Of a stretch of DNA of 64,000 bases, positions 16,708-25,991 are shown piece after piece. The notes below the pieces were generated by a model. The model was not told where the DNA came from. It ran no database searches and was given only the letters and a program-made list of their open reading frames with translations. Made by a program: the position numbers and the translations under genes. Origin of the DNA: Agrobacterium tumefaciens (GTDB lineage: Bacteria; Pseudomonadota; Alphaproteobacteria; Rhizobiales; Rhizobiaceae); the NCBI GenBank assembly GCA_017744915.1, contig JAGIAH010000006.1, forward strand, positions 62,001 through 126,000. The letters run 5' to 3'. Every line of letters starts with the position of its first letter. Within the stretch, counting starts at the first letter, position 1.

Positions 16708-18375
16708 TCAAGCGATTTCGAAGGCGGCTCGTACAAGCCGCTGAGTATATTCTGTTTTCGGGTTGGTCAGCACGTCCTCGACGGGCCCTTCCTCGACGAT
16801 CCTGCCGCCTTGCATGACGATGACGCGGTGGCAGAGCGCGCGGACCACCTTCAGGTCGTGCGAGATGAACAGGTAGCTCAGGCCGCGCTCATCCTGCAGC
16901 TTGCGCAGGAGATCAATGATCTGTGCCTGTACGGAAAGATCGAGCGCCGAGGTTGGCTCATCGAGCAGGATAAACTCCGGCTCCAGCGCCACGGCGCGCG
17001 CAATGGCGATGCGCTGGCGCTGGCCGCCTGAGAATTCGTGCGGGAACCGCGAGAGGATATTGCCGGGCATGCCCGCCGCCTCCAGCGCATCACGCACCCG
17101 GTCCAGCCTTTCGGCTTTTGTTTTGCCAAGCCCGTTGATGATGAGGCCTTCCTCGATGATCTGGCCGATGGTCATGCGCGGGTTGAGCGACGCGAAGGGG
17201 TCCTGAAAGACGATCTGCATGCGCGAACGCAAGGGCCGCATTTCGGCGCGGGAGCGGCCATCGACCCTCTCGCCATCAAAGATCACCTCGCCACCCACCG
17301 GCTCGTTCAGCCGCAACAGCGATTGGCCGAATGTCGTCTTTCCGGAACCGGATTCACCGACGAGCCCCAGCGTCTCGTGCCGCCTCAGAGTGAGGCCGAG
17401 GCTGTCGACAGCGATCAGCTCTTTCAGTTCCGGTTTGAACAGCCCGCCGTAACGCATCATGAAGGAAACGCGCACGCCGCTTGCCGTCAGCAGCACGCCA
17501 CAATCTTCCGGCAGCGGCTTTGCCGTGCCATGGGGTTCGGAGCCCAGCAGCCTTTTCGTATAGGGGTGCTGCGGCGCTTCGAAGAGCTTTTCCGTGGTGT
17601 TGTGCTCACGCATCTCACCATGCTGCATGACATAGACGTAATCGGAAAACTGCTTCACGATCGTCAGATCATGGGTAATGAGAACCACGGCCATGCCGCG
17701 TTTCTTCTGCAGGTCGCGGATGAGATTGAGGATTTGCGCCTGCACCGTCACATCGAGCGCGGTGGTGGGCTCGTCAGCAATCAGCACGTCCGGATCGTTG
17801 GAGAGCGCCATGGCGATCATGACGCGTTGGCGCTGGCCGCCGGAAAGCTGATGCGGGTATTGCTTCAGCCGCGCTTCCGGTTCCGGTATCTGCACCTGCC
17901 GCAGAAGATCGAGCGCCCTCGCCTCGGCCTCTTTCCGGCTGAGTTTCGAATGAACGCGGATAGCCTCGACGATCTGGCTGCCGATCGTATAGATCGGGTT
18001 CAGCGAACTCATCGGCTCCTGAAAGATCATCGAGATGCGGTTGCCACGCAGCGCCCTGCGCTGGCGGCTCGAAAACTTCAATATGTCATCGCCGTTAAAC
18101 CGCACGGTCGCGGATTTCGAGACGGAAGCCCGCTTCGTCAGAAGACCCATCACGGTGCGGGCCGTGACCGATTTTCCCGAACCGGATTCGCCGACGATAG
18201 CAATCGTCTCGCCACGATAGAGCTGGAAGGAAATATCCTTCACCGCCTCCACCGTGCCGTGTTCCACCTTGAAGGTCACGGCAATGTTGCGGGCATCGAT
18301 GATGGCGTTATCCTGACGGTCATCGGCATCGAAGCGGATGGCGGGGGCGTAGGCGTTGTTCTGGGCAGCTACCAT
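16708..18375 (-). CDS. agpD: Opp/Dpp-type ABC transporter, fused double ATP-binding protein
   Basis: This 555-residue protein fuses OppD-like and OppF-like ATPases. The first half has GESGSGKSVTART, LSGGQRQRVMIAMAL and LIADEPTTALDVTVQAQIL. The second has GESGSGKTTFGQSLL, FSGGQRQRIAIARAV and LLDEPTSALDLSVQAQII. It powers the alpha-galactoside importer encoded upstream. The start at 18375 has a GAGGAG site and the gene follows the permease by 12 bases. The symbol follows the agp nomenclature of Sinorhizobium meliloti by position and family. Agp transport of melibiose, raffinose and galactose-type sugars is known there. Confidence 0.88.
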   Translation of the reverse strand: MVAAQNNAYAPAIRFDADDRQDNAIIDARNIAVTFKVEHGTVEAVKDISFQLYRGETIAIVGESGSGKSVTARTVMGLLTKRASVSKSATVRFNGDDILKFSSRQRRALRGNRISMIFQEPMSSLNPIYTIGSQIVEAIRVHSKLSRKEAEARALDLLRQVQIPEPEARLKQYPHQLSGGQRQRVMIAMALSNDPDVLIADEPTTALDVTVQAQILNLIRDLQKKRGMAVVLITHDLTIVKQFSDYVYVMQHGEMREHNTTEKLFEAPQHPYTKRLLGSEPHGTAKPLPEDCGVLLTASGVRVSFMMRYGGLFKPELKELIAVDSLGLTLRRHETLGLVGESGSGKTTFGQSLLRLNEPVGGEVIFDGERVDGRSRAEMRPLRSRMQIVFQDPFASLNPRMTIGQIIEEGLIINGLGKTKAERLDRVRDALEAAGMPGNILSRFPHEFSGGQRQRIAIARAVALEPEFILLDEPTSALDLSVQAQIIDLLRKLQDERGLSYLFISHDLKVVRALCHRVIVMQGGRIVEEGPVEDVLTNPKTEYTQRLVRAAFEIA

Positions 18376-18387
18376 TTTACGCTCCTC

Positions 18388-19524
18388 TCAATAGGGATCG
18401 ACGGCATCGCGCAGGCCATCGCCCAGCGCGTTGAAGGCGAAAACGGTGACCAGCACAAAACCGACCGGTGCGAGAATCCATGGATAGGAACCGATGACGG
18501 AATAGGTCGCGGTATCCTGCAGCATCAGCCCCCAGGAGATAAGCGGCGGCTTCACCGCAAAGCCGAGGAAACCGAGGAAGGATTCGAGCAGCACGACGCT
18601 TGGAATATGCAGGGTGACGGCAACGATCACATGGCTCATCACATTCGGCAGAATATGCTGGAAGATGATGCGCCGGTCGGTGGCGCCGACGGCAATGGCC
18701 GCCCGCACATAGTCAATACGCGCCAGTGCCAGCGTCTTGCCGCGCACCTCGCGCGACATCTGCGCCCAGCCGAGCGCCGACATGACACCCACGACGAAGA
18801 CGAGGAACACAGTGGTTGGCGCGGTGACCGGGATGAGAGACGTTAGCGCGAGATAGAGCGGCAATTGCGGGAAAGCCAGAACCACTTCCACGAAACGCTG
18901 CACCCATGCATCCAGCGGCCCGCCGAAATAACCTGATATCAAGCCTACACTGGTGCCGATGACGGTAACGATGGCGACGACGCTGAGCGCGATGGCAAGC
19001 GAGATGCGCGAGCCATAGATGGCGCGCGACAGTACGTCGCGTCCGAATTTATCGGTGCCGAGAAAATGCACCGGCTGGCCATCCGTCGAACCGAAGAAAT
19101 GCCGGCTCATCGGAATGAGACCCAGAAGCCTGAATTCCGCGCCTTTGACGAAGAAGCCGAGATAGACGGGATTGTCGTAATCCGGCCCGACGATGGGCTG
19201 GAAGGTGACCGGATCAAGCTCGTCCGTCTCCGCAATGGCATAGACGCGGGGGGCGAGGCTGATATTGCCATCCTTGTCGCTGAACCGAACCACCTGCGGC
19301 GGCGAAAAGCTGCCATGGGTTTCAAGCGGGTTCATCGGCGCGAAGAAATCCGCGAAAATGGCAACCAGGATCAGCAGGATCACCAGCACCAGCCCGACCA
19401 TGCCGGTAAACGAGCGTCTGAGACGCCGCCAGACGAGTGCGAGATAAGTCTCGTTGCCATGGGCGGAGCGGTCGGGTTTTGCGGTGGCGGCGGTTTCGGT
19501 CTTCATCTCGTCAAACGCCATCAT
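18388..19524 (-). CDS. agpC: Opp/Dpp-type ABC transporter permease (OppC-like)
   Basis: This 378-residue inner-membrane permease has an N-terminal extension, a first membrane segment (LVLVILLILVAIFADFF), a periplasmic insert (about 75-175), then the FGTDKFGRDVLSR-type OppC motif (here LGTDKFGRDVLSRAIYG) and further segments. The start MMAFDE at 19524 lies 2 bases past the upstream stop, with GGGAGG 7 bases before it. A longer start at 19560 would overlap that gene by 35 bases. It pairs with the OppB-like permease. The long periplasmic insert is unusual compared with dipeptide permeases and fits the enlarged Agp system. Confidence 0.86.
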   Translation of the reverse strand: MMAFDEMKTETAATAKPDRSAHGNETYLALVWRRLRRSFTGMVGLVLVILLILVAIFADFFAPMNPLETHGSFSPPQVVRFSDKDGNISLAPRVYAIAETDELDPVTFQPIVGPDYDNPVYLGFFVKGAEFRLLGLIPMSRHFFGSTDGQPVHFLGTDKFGRDVLSRAIYGSRISLAIALSVVAIVTVIGTSVGLISGYFGGPLDAWVQRFVEVVLAFPQLPLYLALTSLIPVTAPTTVFLVFVVGVMSALGWAQMSREVRGKTLALARIDYVRAAIAVGATDRRIIFQHILPNVMSHVIVAVTLHIPSVVLLESFLGFLGFAVKPPLISWGLMLQDTATYSVIGSYPWILAPVGFVLVTVFAFNALGDGLRDAVDPY

Positions 19525-19525
19525 C

Positions 19526-20533
19526 TCAGGCCCTCCCGAATTCGCGAACGCGTGGGTCAAGCATGGCGAGCAGCATGTCGGCGATGATGTTGCCGACGAT
19601 CAGCGTTGCGGCCAGCACCATCATGAAGGTCGCGGTGACGTAGACATCCCCCACCGTCATGGAGCCGACAATGGCCGGGCCGACGGTCGGCAGCGCGAAG
19701 ATGATGGCCGTCTCGATTTCGCCGCTCAGCATGTAGGGCAGCACGACGCCCTGATACATGACCAGCGGGTGCACGGCATTCGGCACGGCATGGCGCATGA
19801 TGACGGCACCTTCCGAAAGCCCCTTGGCGCGGGCCGTCTCGACATATTGCGCGTTCAGCGTATCGAGCAGATTGCCGCGCATCACCCGCATATTATAGGC
19901 CAGCCCACCGAAGACGGCGATGGCGACCACCGGCCAGACATGGCTGACGAGATCGACGAATTTGCCCCACGACCACGGCGCACCGCCATATTGCGGCGAG
20001 AAGAAGCTACCGATCTCCGACACGTCAAAATGAAACACCATGAGATAAACGAGGATCAGCGCCATCAGGAAACGCGGGATCGTCATGCCGAGGAAGGCGA
20101 TGGTGGAGAGCAGGTTATCCACCCAGGAATATTGCCGTGTCGCCGCCCATATGCCGAAGGCAATGCCGAGGACGGACGCAAAGATGTGGCAGACCAGCGC
20201 CAGCGCAATGGTGCGCGGCAGGCGTTCGCCAACCACATCGGCGACCGGCTTGTTGTAATAGAAGCTGTAGCCGAAATCCCCGCGGGTGATGATGCCGCCG
20301 ATCCAGTTGAAATATTGCACCACAAGCGGCTTATCGAGGCCGTGTTCGATACGGTAGGCCTGCGCCTGCGCTTCCGCCTGTTCGAAGGACGCCCCGCCCT
20401 GGTTCATCAGCTGTGAACGGATGTAGTCGGCATAATCACCGGGCGGCGCCTGGATGATGGCGAAGGTCACCACGCTCAGGATCAAAAGCACCGGAATGGC
20501 GGATGCTACGCGTATCGTCAGAAATCTCAGCAT
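19526..20533 (-). CDS. agpB: Opp/Dpp-type ABC transporter permease (OppB-like)
   Basis: This 335-residue permease opens LRFLTIRVASAIPVLLILSVVTFAII, the standard OppB first membrane segment, followed by a periplasmic loop and a C-terminal five-segment domain with the coupling loop YVETARAKGLSEGAVIMRHAVPN. It lies downstream of the binding-protein gene after a 144-base gap holding hairpins, and is translationally linked to the next permease. It is the membrane half of the alpha-galactoside importer. Confidence 0.87.
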   Translation of the reverse strand: MLRFLTIRVASAIPVLLILSVVTFAIIQAPPGDYADYIRSQLMNQGGASFEQAEAQAQAYRIEHGLDKPLVVQYFNWIGGIITRGDFGYSFYYNKPVADVVGERLPRTIALALVCHIFASVLGIAFGIWAATRQYSWVDNLLSTIAFLGMTIPRFLMALILVYLMVFHFDVSEIGSFFSPQYGGAPWSWGKFVDLVSHVWPVVAIAVFGGLAYNMRVMRGNLLDTLNAQYVETARAKGLSEGAVIMRHAVPNAVHPLVMYQGVVLPYMLSGEIETAIIFALPTVGPAIVGSMTVGDVYVTATFMMVLAATLIVGNIIADMLLAMLDPRVREFGRA

Positions 20534-20636
20534 CGAACGGTCTTCCTCGGTTTGGATGGGCCGTGTGTCTCCGGCCGCGCTTCACGCGCGACCGGTACCG
20601 GGTGTGCTCCGGGAGGAGTTCTTCAAAGTCTTCGCA

Positions 20637-20652
20637 TTTTCCGGACGGAAAA
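20637..20652. other. Palindrome in the agpA-agpB intercistronic gap
   Basis: TTTTCCG-GA-CGGAAAA lies 26 bases past the agpA stop in a 144-base gap. It may stabilise or partly terminate the abundant binding-protein message. The rest of the gap is GC-rich with further short dyads and no gene. Confidence 0.4.
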
Positions 20653-20677
20653 CCGCTACGCACTTTTACTGGAATGC

Positions 20678-22765
20678 CTAGTTGATCGGCCCGCCCTCAC
20701 CCGGCTTGCCGGGCAGCTGCTCAGGGAAAAGTTCGTATTTGCCCTGCTTGTCGGCCGCCACCCACAGGCGTTCGCGGATGATGGAATCTTCAGCCCAGTT
20801 GAACATGAAGATCGGCGTACCCTGCGGCACGTTGGAGAACCGCTTGTTGACGATGAGCGCGCCCGGATATTCGGTGAGGCCGATCGTATAGAGGTTCTGC
20901 GTATAGACCTTCTGATATTGCTTCATCAGTTCCGCCCGCTCGGCATTGTCCTGCGAGGAGATGAACTTCCGCACCAGATCGGCCATCTCCTTCTCGAACG
21001 GCATCAGATCCAGCTCCTTGCCTTCGGGCGAGCGATGGTTCCAGCTGGTGCGCGGGCCGACAGGAGCAAGCTGCTCGGTATTCTGCACCACGGAGGAAAG
21101 CTCGGTGGAGTTGCGCCGCACCAGCCAGTCGAACTGCCCGCCATAATGGGCGGCATCACGCTGGTTGGAATCGAGGCTGTTGATGACGACGCGCAGGCCA
21201 AGTTTCGCCATCTGGCCCACGAGACCTTCCGCAAGGCTCTTGTCCGTCGCGTAACCGTTATTGACGAGAAGGGTAATCTCGACATTGCGGCCGCCTAACG
21301 TCTCCTTGGGGAAGTTCAGGAAACCATCGCCATCGGTGTCCTTCAGGCCGATCGAGGCGAGTGCCGCCTTGGCGCCCTCGAGGTTGAAGGGGTAGTACAC
21401 CGTGGAGGCGCGATCATAAAAGCTGGTGCCTGATGAAATACCGCCCGGATAGATCGCCGTGAAAGGTCCCTTCACCAGCGAGTCACCGATCGCCTTGCGA
21501 TCGAGAGCAGAGGTGACGGCCTGACGGAACACCTCGTTGCGGTTCAGCTCACGGATTGCCTGTCCGCGCTCGTCCGGATTGCCCCAGCCATTGGCGGAGA
21601 AATTCATCTGCAGATTATAACCGATGAGGCGCGGCCCGAAGGCAAGGCGGGCGGGTGCATTCGGATCAGCAGCGCGTTTCAGCGAGGCAACGAAGTTCTC
21701 CGGCTGTTCGAGGTTGGAGAAATCACCCGATCCCGCCACGGCCTGCACATCGCGGTCCGCCCAGGTGGAGAGCTTGTAGTGGACTTCGTTCAAGTAGGGC
21801 AGCTGCTGGCCCTTTTCATCCACCTTCCAGTAATAGGGGTTACGACGCAGAACAATGAGATCGTCGGGCCGGTAGGACACCGGCACCCATGCGCCCATGA
21901 CCGGCATGTTCATATATTCCGGCGGGAAAGCGTTCTTGAACTGGTTATAGGTGTTCTTGGAATATTTCGGATGCTGCGGCTTCAAGATATGCGACGGCCC
22001 GGGGCAGAAGCTCGGATAGGCCATGGTGTAGAGATATTGCTTGGGAAAAGCGGCCTTGAAGGTCCATTCGACGGTATAATCATCGACCTTTTTAAGCGTC
22101 GTTCCTTCACCGAAAGCCTCAGGCGACGCACCGCCGCCGAGCGGCGACACATTGGGATCGACGACCGCATCTTCCCAATAGAACATCACGTCATCGGCGT
22201 TAAAGGCTTCGCCGTCCGACCACTTGGCGCCCTTGACCAGATGCATCGTCAGCTTGTGGCCATCTTCAGACCATTCCCAGCTTTTGGCCAGATTGGGCAG
22301 CGGTTCGGTGTCCTTGGCATCCACCTGGAAGAGCGGCGCGGTGCGCGTCAGGCATTCGGAAAGGGCGATATCGATGCCGCCCCAACCCTGGCTCTGGCCG
22401 GCAATGTAATTCCAGCCCTCCGGCCGGCCGCCGACCACATGGCGCATGGTGTCACCGTAAACGCCGGCGCCATCTGGCATGTTGGCCGCCTTGTAGACCA
22501 GAGGTTCTTCCGGCAGGCGCTCCTTCAGCGGCGGCAATTTGCCGGTCTTTTCAAACTTCTCGCTGACCCAGTCGGGTTCGCTATAGCTCGGCAGCGCCTT
22601 GAATTCGAGGATCGAGTCGCGCGCGACATAATTGATCTTGCCTTCGGCCGGAAATTGCGGCGGCTCGGGCGGCGTGGTGGTCTCGAAGGCATTCGCATTG
22701 AGTGCGATCATCGAAACACCAAGTCCCAGTGCCGAGATGATACCGATCCTGCGTTGAAGTAACAT
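20678..22765 (-). CDS. agpA: Alpha-galactoside ABC transporter periplasmic binding protein (SBP family 5)
   Basis: This 695-residue binding protein is much longer than DppA or OppA (about 535) and matches the AgpA subgroup. The signal peptide MLLQRRIGIISALGLGVSMI...NANA-FE covers residues 1-25. The SBP_bac_5 core has SWEWSEDGHKLTMHLVKGAKWSDGE (positions about 190-215) and YNLQMNFSANGW. Start 22765 is chosen because GGAGG lies 8 bases upstream, while an ATG 6 bases earlier would be too close. It binds melibiose or raffinose-type sugars in S. meliloti by published genetics. Here that function is inferred from the flanking GH4 genes. Confidence 0.88.
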   Translation of the reverse strand: MLLQRRIGIISALGLGVSMIALNANAFETTTPPEPPQFPAEGKINYVARDSILEFKALPSYSEPDWVSEKFEKTGKLPPLKERLPEEPLVYKAANMPDGAGVYGDTMRHVVGGRPEGWNYIAGQSQGWGGIDIALSECLTRTAPLFQVDAKDTEPLPNLAKSWEWSEDGHKLTMHLVKGAKWSDGEAFNADDVMFYWEDAVVDPNVSPLGGGASPEAFGEGTTLKKVDDYTVEWTFKAAFPKQYLYTMAYPSFCPGPSHILKPQHPKYSKNTYNQFKNAFPPEYMNMPVMGAWVPVSYRPDDLIVLRRNPYYWKVDEKGQQLPYLNEVHYKLSTWADRDVQAVAGSGDFSNLEQPENFVASLKRAADPNAPARLAFGPRLIGYNLQMNFSANGWGNPDERGQAIRELNRNEVFRQAVTSALDRKAIGDSLVKGPFTAIYPGGISSGTSFYDRASTVYYPFNLEGAKAALASIGLKDTDGDGFLNFPKETLGGRNVEITLLVNNGYATDKSLAEGLVGQMAKLGLRVVINSLDSNQRDAAHYGGQFDWLVRRNSTELSSVVQNTEQLAPVGPRTSWNHRSPEGKELDLMPFEKEMADLVRKFISSQDNAERAELMKQYQKVYTQNLYTIGLTEYPGALIVNKRFSNVPQGTPIFMFNWAEDSIIRERLWVAADKQGKYELFPEQLPGKPGEGGPIN

Positions 22766-22869
22766 CGTCATTCCTCCCAAATGGCAGCTCTTCGAGCGCC
22801 CACCCTCTGTGATCGTTGCGACTGGGCGGCGAACTCCCTTTCGCCGCCGGCCTGTTCCCATGCTTTTCC

Positions 22870-24336
22870 TCAAACAGCCTTTTTCAGCGCCGATTTTTCG
22901 GCCCGCAATTCCTCGATGGAACGCACGTTGCGGCGCGCAGCCCCCGCCCAGTCACGGGTCTTGACGCTGGATTTGGCAAGCCGCTCCTTCGCCGCCGGCA
23001 CGGCATCGGCATATTGCGGCAGCCAGCGCGCCTGCGCGACGACCATCTCGTCCACCATCTGCCAGACCTCCTCCGGCGTGGCGACGGCACCGACCAGCGG
23101 GTCATGCAGCACGGCAAGCTTCAAGAGATCGATATCGCCGCTCACCGCCGCATGCACAGACATGCGCTGGACATTTATAGAGGCCATGCAGGTGGCAGCG
23201 CAGGCTTCCGGCAGCGTGATGCCGGACACCATGTTGATGCCGAAACGGTCGACGAAGCCGGGCGACTCGATAATGGCATCAGCGGGCAGATTGCTGATGA
23301 CGCCGTTGTTCTTGACGTTGAAATGGCCGCGATAGACACGTCCCGTCTCCAGCGCCTCGAGAATATGGCTCGCATGTTCGTTGGAGCGCTTCGCCGGATC
23401 GATCGGCTTGGCGGCCGAGGCGAGAAACTGCGGAAATTCGGTTTCGAACCAGTTGCGCGTTTCGGTGGAGTGGCGCAGATACCCGCCGGTTTCACCGTGG
23501 ATCCAGTCGGACATGTCGATCCAGCGGGCGATTTCCTCCGGCCGCTTGCGGTACCACGGCAGATATTCCGAGAGATGGCCGTTGCTTTCGGTCGAATAAA
23601 CACCGAAACGCTTCAGCACGTCGATGCGCAACTTCTCCTGCTGTGAGAAGACCGGATGCGCCTCGAATGCGGCAATCAACTCGTCCTTTTCGATCTTGCG
23701 GCCGTTGAGCCTCAGATCGATGAACCATGTCTGGTGGTTGATGCCGGAGCAGATGTAATCCAGTTCGGACACGCTTTTCGCGCCAAGAATTTCGGCGATC
23801 TGTTCCGCACCGTGCTGCACGCCGTGGCAGAGACCAACAGTATCGACCTTGCCATATTCAATGGCCGCCCAGGTATTCATGGCCATGGGGTTGGCATAGT
23901 TCAGAAACTTCGCGCCCGGTGCCGCGACTTCGCGGATATCCTTGCAGAAATCCAGAATGACGGGAATGTTGCGCTGGCCATAGAGGATGCCGCCGGCGCA
24001 GATCGTATCGCCCACGCACTGGTCGATGCCATATTTCAGCGGAATACGGATATCATCGGCATAGGCTTCGAGCCCGCCGACCCGCACGCAGCTGATGATA
24101 TATTTAGCGCCCTCTAGCGCCCGGCGGCGGTCGGTGTCGGCCGTCACCTTCACCGGGAAACCATTGGCCTCGACGATCTTTTCAAGGATCGCCTTGATCA
24201 TATCGAGATTGTGCTGGCTGATATCCGTCAGCGCGACTTCAATGTCGCGAAACTCCGGCACGCACAGGAGATCGGTGAACAGTTTTTTCGTGAAACCGAC
24301 GCTGCCTGCGCCAATAATAGCGATTTTGAAACTCAT
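22870..24336 (-). CDS. GH4 family glycosidase (alpha-galactosidase/alpha-glucosidase type)
   Basis: This is a 488-residue NAD- and metal-dependent GH4 enzyme. The N-terminal dinucleotide motif is AIIGAGSVGF. The metal site is C170-H171 in GLCHGVQHG, with H201 in GINHQTWF and the NYANPMAMNTWA loop. The CHGV motif differs from the CHSV of MelA and is shared by AglA-type and other GH4 glycosidases, so the substrate may be a different alpha-glycoside. The frame is open 36 codons further upstream, but MSFKIAII has a GAGGTGG site and is the true family start. It heads the operon and is divergent from the AraC regulator. Confidence 0.9.
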   Translation of the reverse strand: MSFKIAIIGAGSVGFTKKLFTDLLCVPEFRDIEVALTDISQHNLDMIKAILEKIVEANGFPVKVTADTDRRRALEGAKYIISCVRVGGLEAYADDIRIPLKYGIDQCVGDTICAGGILYGQRNIPVILDFCKDIREVAAPGAKFLNYANPMAMNTWAAIEYGKVDTVGLCHGVQHGAEQIAEILGAKSVSELDYICSGINHQTWFIDLRLNGRKIEKDELIAAFEAHPVFSQQEKLRIDVLKRFGVYSTESNGHLSEYLPWYRKRPEEIARWIDMSDWIHGETGGYLRHSTETRNWFETEFPQFLASAAKPIDPAKRSNEHASHILEALETGRVYRGHFNVKNNGVISNLPADAIIESPGFVDRFGINMVSGITLPEACAATCMASINVQRMSVHAAVSGDIDLLKLAVLHDPLVGAVATPEEVWQMVDEMVVAQARWLPQYADAVPAAKERLAKSSVKTRDWAGAARRNVRSIEELRAEKSALKKAV

Positions 24337-24533
24337 AACGCCACCTCTGTTGCAAATCGAACGGGTGAAACGGGCCGAAGGATCATGAAATGGCGCTGCA
24401 GAAAAATACCCGTAAGAATCCCGGAAATCCGGCATTCCTCCCAATTTTTCAGCAACAATATCCCGCTGGCTGTCTCCTCGGATCGGGATTATGCGTATAA
24501 AGACGAAGAGAACCAGAGAAGGATTATGCTTTC

Positions 24534-25427
24534 ATGGGTAATTTTGTGCTGCGGGATTTGATCGATCAGGGACCCGGCATGCGAACCGTCTCGCTGCCGC
24601 GCGGCCGCCAGACGCTGCACACCATGCCGACCAGCAGCGGTTATGAAATCCGCCGAGGCGGTAATTATGACTGGGATGGGCGCAAACGCGGCCAGACGCC
24701 CTTCACCGTCCTGCAATATTGCATCGCCGGACAGGGCAACCTGCGTTACGAAAACCGCCATTATGTTGTGAAGCCGGGTGAAACCCTGCTGCTGCTGATC
24801 CCGCATAATCACCGCTATTGGCTGGAAGACGGCAAGGAATGGGAGTTCTTCTGGATTTCCATGAATGGCGAGGAGGCCTTGCGCATTCACCGCAACATCC
24901 TCGCCGTCACCGGCCCGATCCTCAAGCTCCAGTCCGAAACCGTCGATCACCTTGCCGAATGCTGCTCGCGCCTGGTCAATGGCGCGGAAACGCCGGGCGC
25001 CGCCTCCGCCGTTGCCTATGAGGCGGCGATGACGCTTTATGACGATGTCTTCGGCTCGCACCCCTCTTTCGGCGGTGAATATCGCACCCTGCAGCAGGTG
25101 CTGAGCTATATAGACAGCCATCTCGGTGAGCGGCTTTCGGTGAGCGACCTCGCGGCGGTGGCGGGCCTCAGCCGGGCACATTTTTCCCGCATCTTCACGG
25201 CAAGCGAAGGCCTGCCGCCGGCGGAATTCGTTTTGCAACGACGCCTGCGGCGGGCGGCCAAGCTTTTGACGACGGCCGCGAATATCCCCATCAAGGAGGT
25301 GTCTGTGCTGTGCGGTTTCGAGGATCCGAACTATTTCTCCAAGGTCTTCCGTCGCCTTTACGGCATCAATCCAAGCGAATTCCGCACCACCGGCATGTAT
25401 GCGAGCGTGCGGCAGAATGGAACGTGA
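24534..25427 (+). CDS. agpT: AraC-family regulator of the alpha-galactoside operon
   Basis: This 297-residue regulator has an N-terminal cupin sugar-sensing domain (about 35-110, including LQYCIAGQGNLRY and VVKPGETLLLLIPH) and a C-terminal double helix-turn-helix (about 190-290, SVSDLAAVAGLSRAHFSRIF and IKEVSVLCGFEDPNYFSKVF). It is divergent from the GH4-agp operon across 197 bases, the usual place for a dedicated activator. Its position equals AgpT of S. meliloti, needed for melibiose-inducible expression. A direct-repeat AraC box is not obvious by eye. Confidence 0.85.
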   Translation: MGNFVLRDLIDQGPGMRTVSLPRGRQTLHTMPTSSGYEIRRGGNYDWDGRKRGQTPFTVLQYCIAGQGNLRYENRHYVVKPGETLLLLIPHNHRYWLEDGKEWEFFWISMNGEEALRIHRNILAVTGPILKLQSETVDHLAECCSRLVNGAETPGAASAVAYEAAMTLYDDVFGSHPSFGGEYRTLQQVLSYIDSHLGERLSVSDLAAVAGLSRAHFSRIFTASEGLPPAEFVLQRRLRRAAKLLTTAANIPIKEVSVLCGFEDPNYFSKVFRRLYGINPSEFRTTGMYASVRQNGT

Positions 25428-25443
25428 AGGCGCAACTTGGTTT
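25419..25443 (+). promoter_or_regulatory. Weak candidate EcfG-type promoter
   Basis: GGAAC at 25419-25423 is followed after 18 bases by TT in GGTTTT (25439-25444). It overlaps the end of the AraC gene and precedes the small membrane protein start by about 24 bases. A single match like this can arise by chance. Confidence 0.3.
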
Positions 25444-25466
25444 TGCCACGTTTCAGGCGATTAAGA

Positions 25467-25976
25467 ATGGATACAACCTCTTTTGGAGCGCAACCCTTTT
25501 GGAGACCGGCCGAGGTGAACAGTAAAATCCGGACGATCCTCGTCTTTCCGCTGCGGGCAATCATCGTTTTCGCGCTGATCCTCGACGGCATTTTCCGTCC
25601 GCTCTATCGGCCGGTGATAAAGGCCATATCCGGCCTGACATTCATCAAGCGGCTGGAAAACCGGATCGCGCGATTGCCGCGCCTTGCCATCCTTCTCTGT
25701 CTTGCGGTGCCCTTCGCGATTGCCGAACCGATGAAGATCGTCGGTCTTGTTCTGATTGCCCATGGCGCGGTCAAGACGGGTCTTGCCCTGACGATCCTTG
25801 CCCATCTCGCAACCTTTCTGATCGTCGAACGCATTTATCACGCGGGACAGGAAAAGCTGCTCACCTATGCCTGGCTCGCATGGATCATGCGCTATGTGCG
25901 TTTCGCACGTTCATTTTACGATCGCTTCAAACTTGCGGCACTGAACTGGGTCAGGCTCCGGGTTCTCGCGCAATAG
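25467..25976 (+). CDS. Conserved membrane protein of unknown function
   Basis: This 169-residue protein has three or four likely membrane segments (about residues 25-45, 75-95 and 97-125) separated by basic loops such as RLENRIARLPRL and the C-terminal RYVRFARSFYDRFKLAALNWVRLR. No known domain is recognised. The start MDTTSFGA is preferred over one 30 bases upstream, though neither has a strong ribosome-binding site. It stands alone between the AraC gene and the convergent DMT transporter, with a weak stress-promoter match upstream. Confidence 0.6.
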   Translation: MDTTSFGAQPFWRPAEVNSKIRTILVFPLRAIIVFALILDGIFRPLYRPVIKAISGLTFIKRLENRIARLPRLAILLCLAVPFAIAEPMKIVGLVLIAHGAVKTGLALTILAHLATFLIVERIYHAGQEKLLTYAWLAWIMRYVRFARSFYDRFKLAALNWVRLRVLAQ

Positions 25977-25991
25977 AGGCAGGGTGCCCCG

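Noticed and set aside
17038-18846. 602-codon open frame antisense to the agp ATPase
   Set aside because: It mirrors the Walker-motif regions of a clear double ATPase and has no ribosome-binding site of note.
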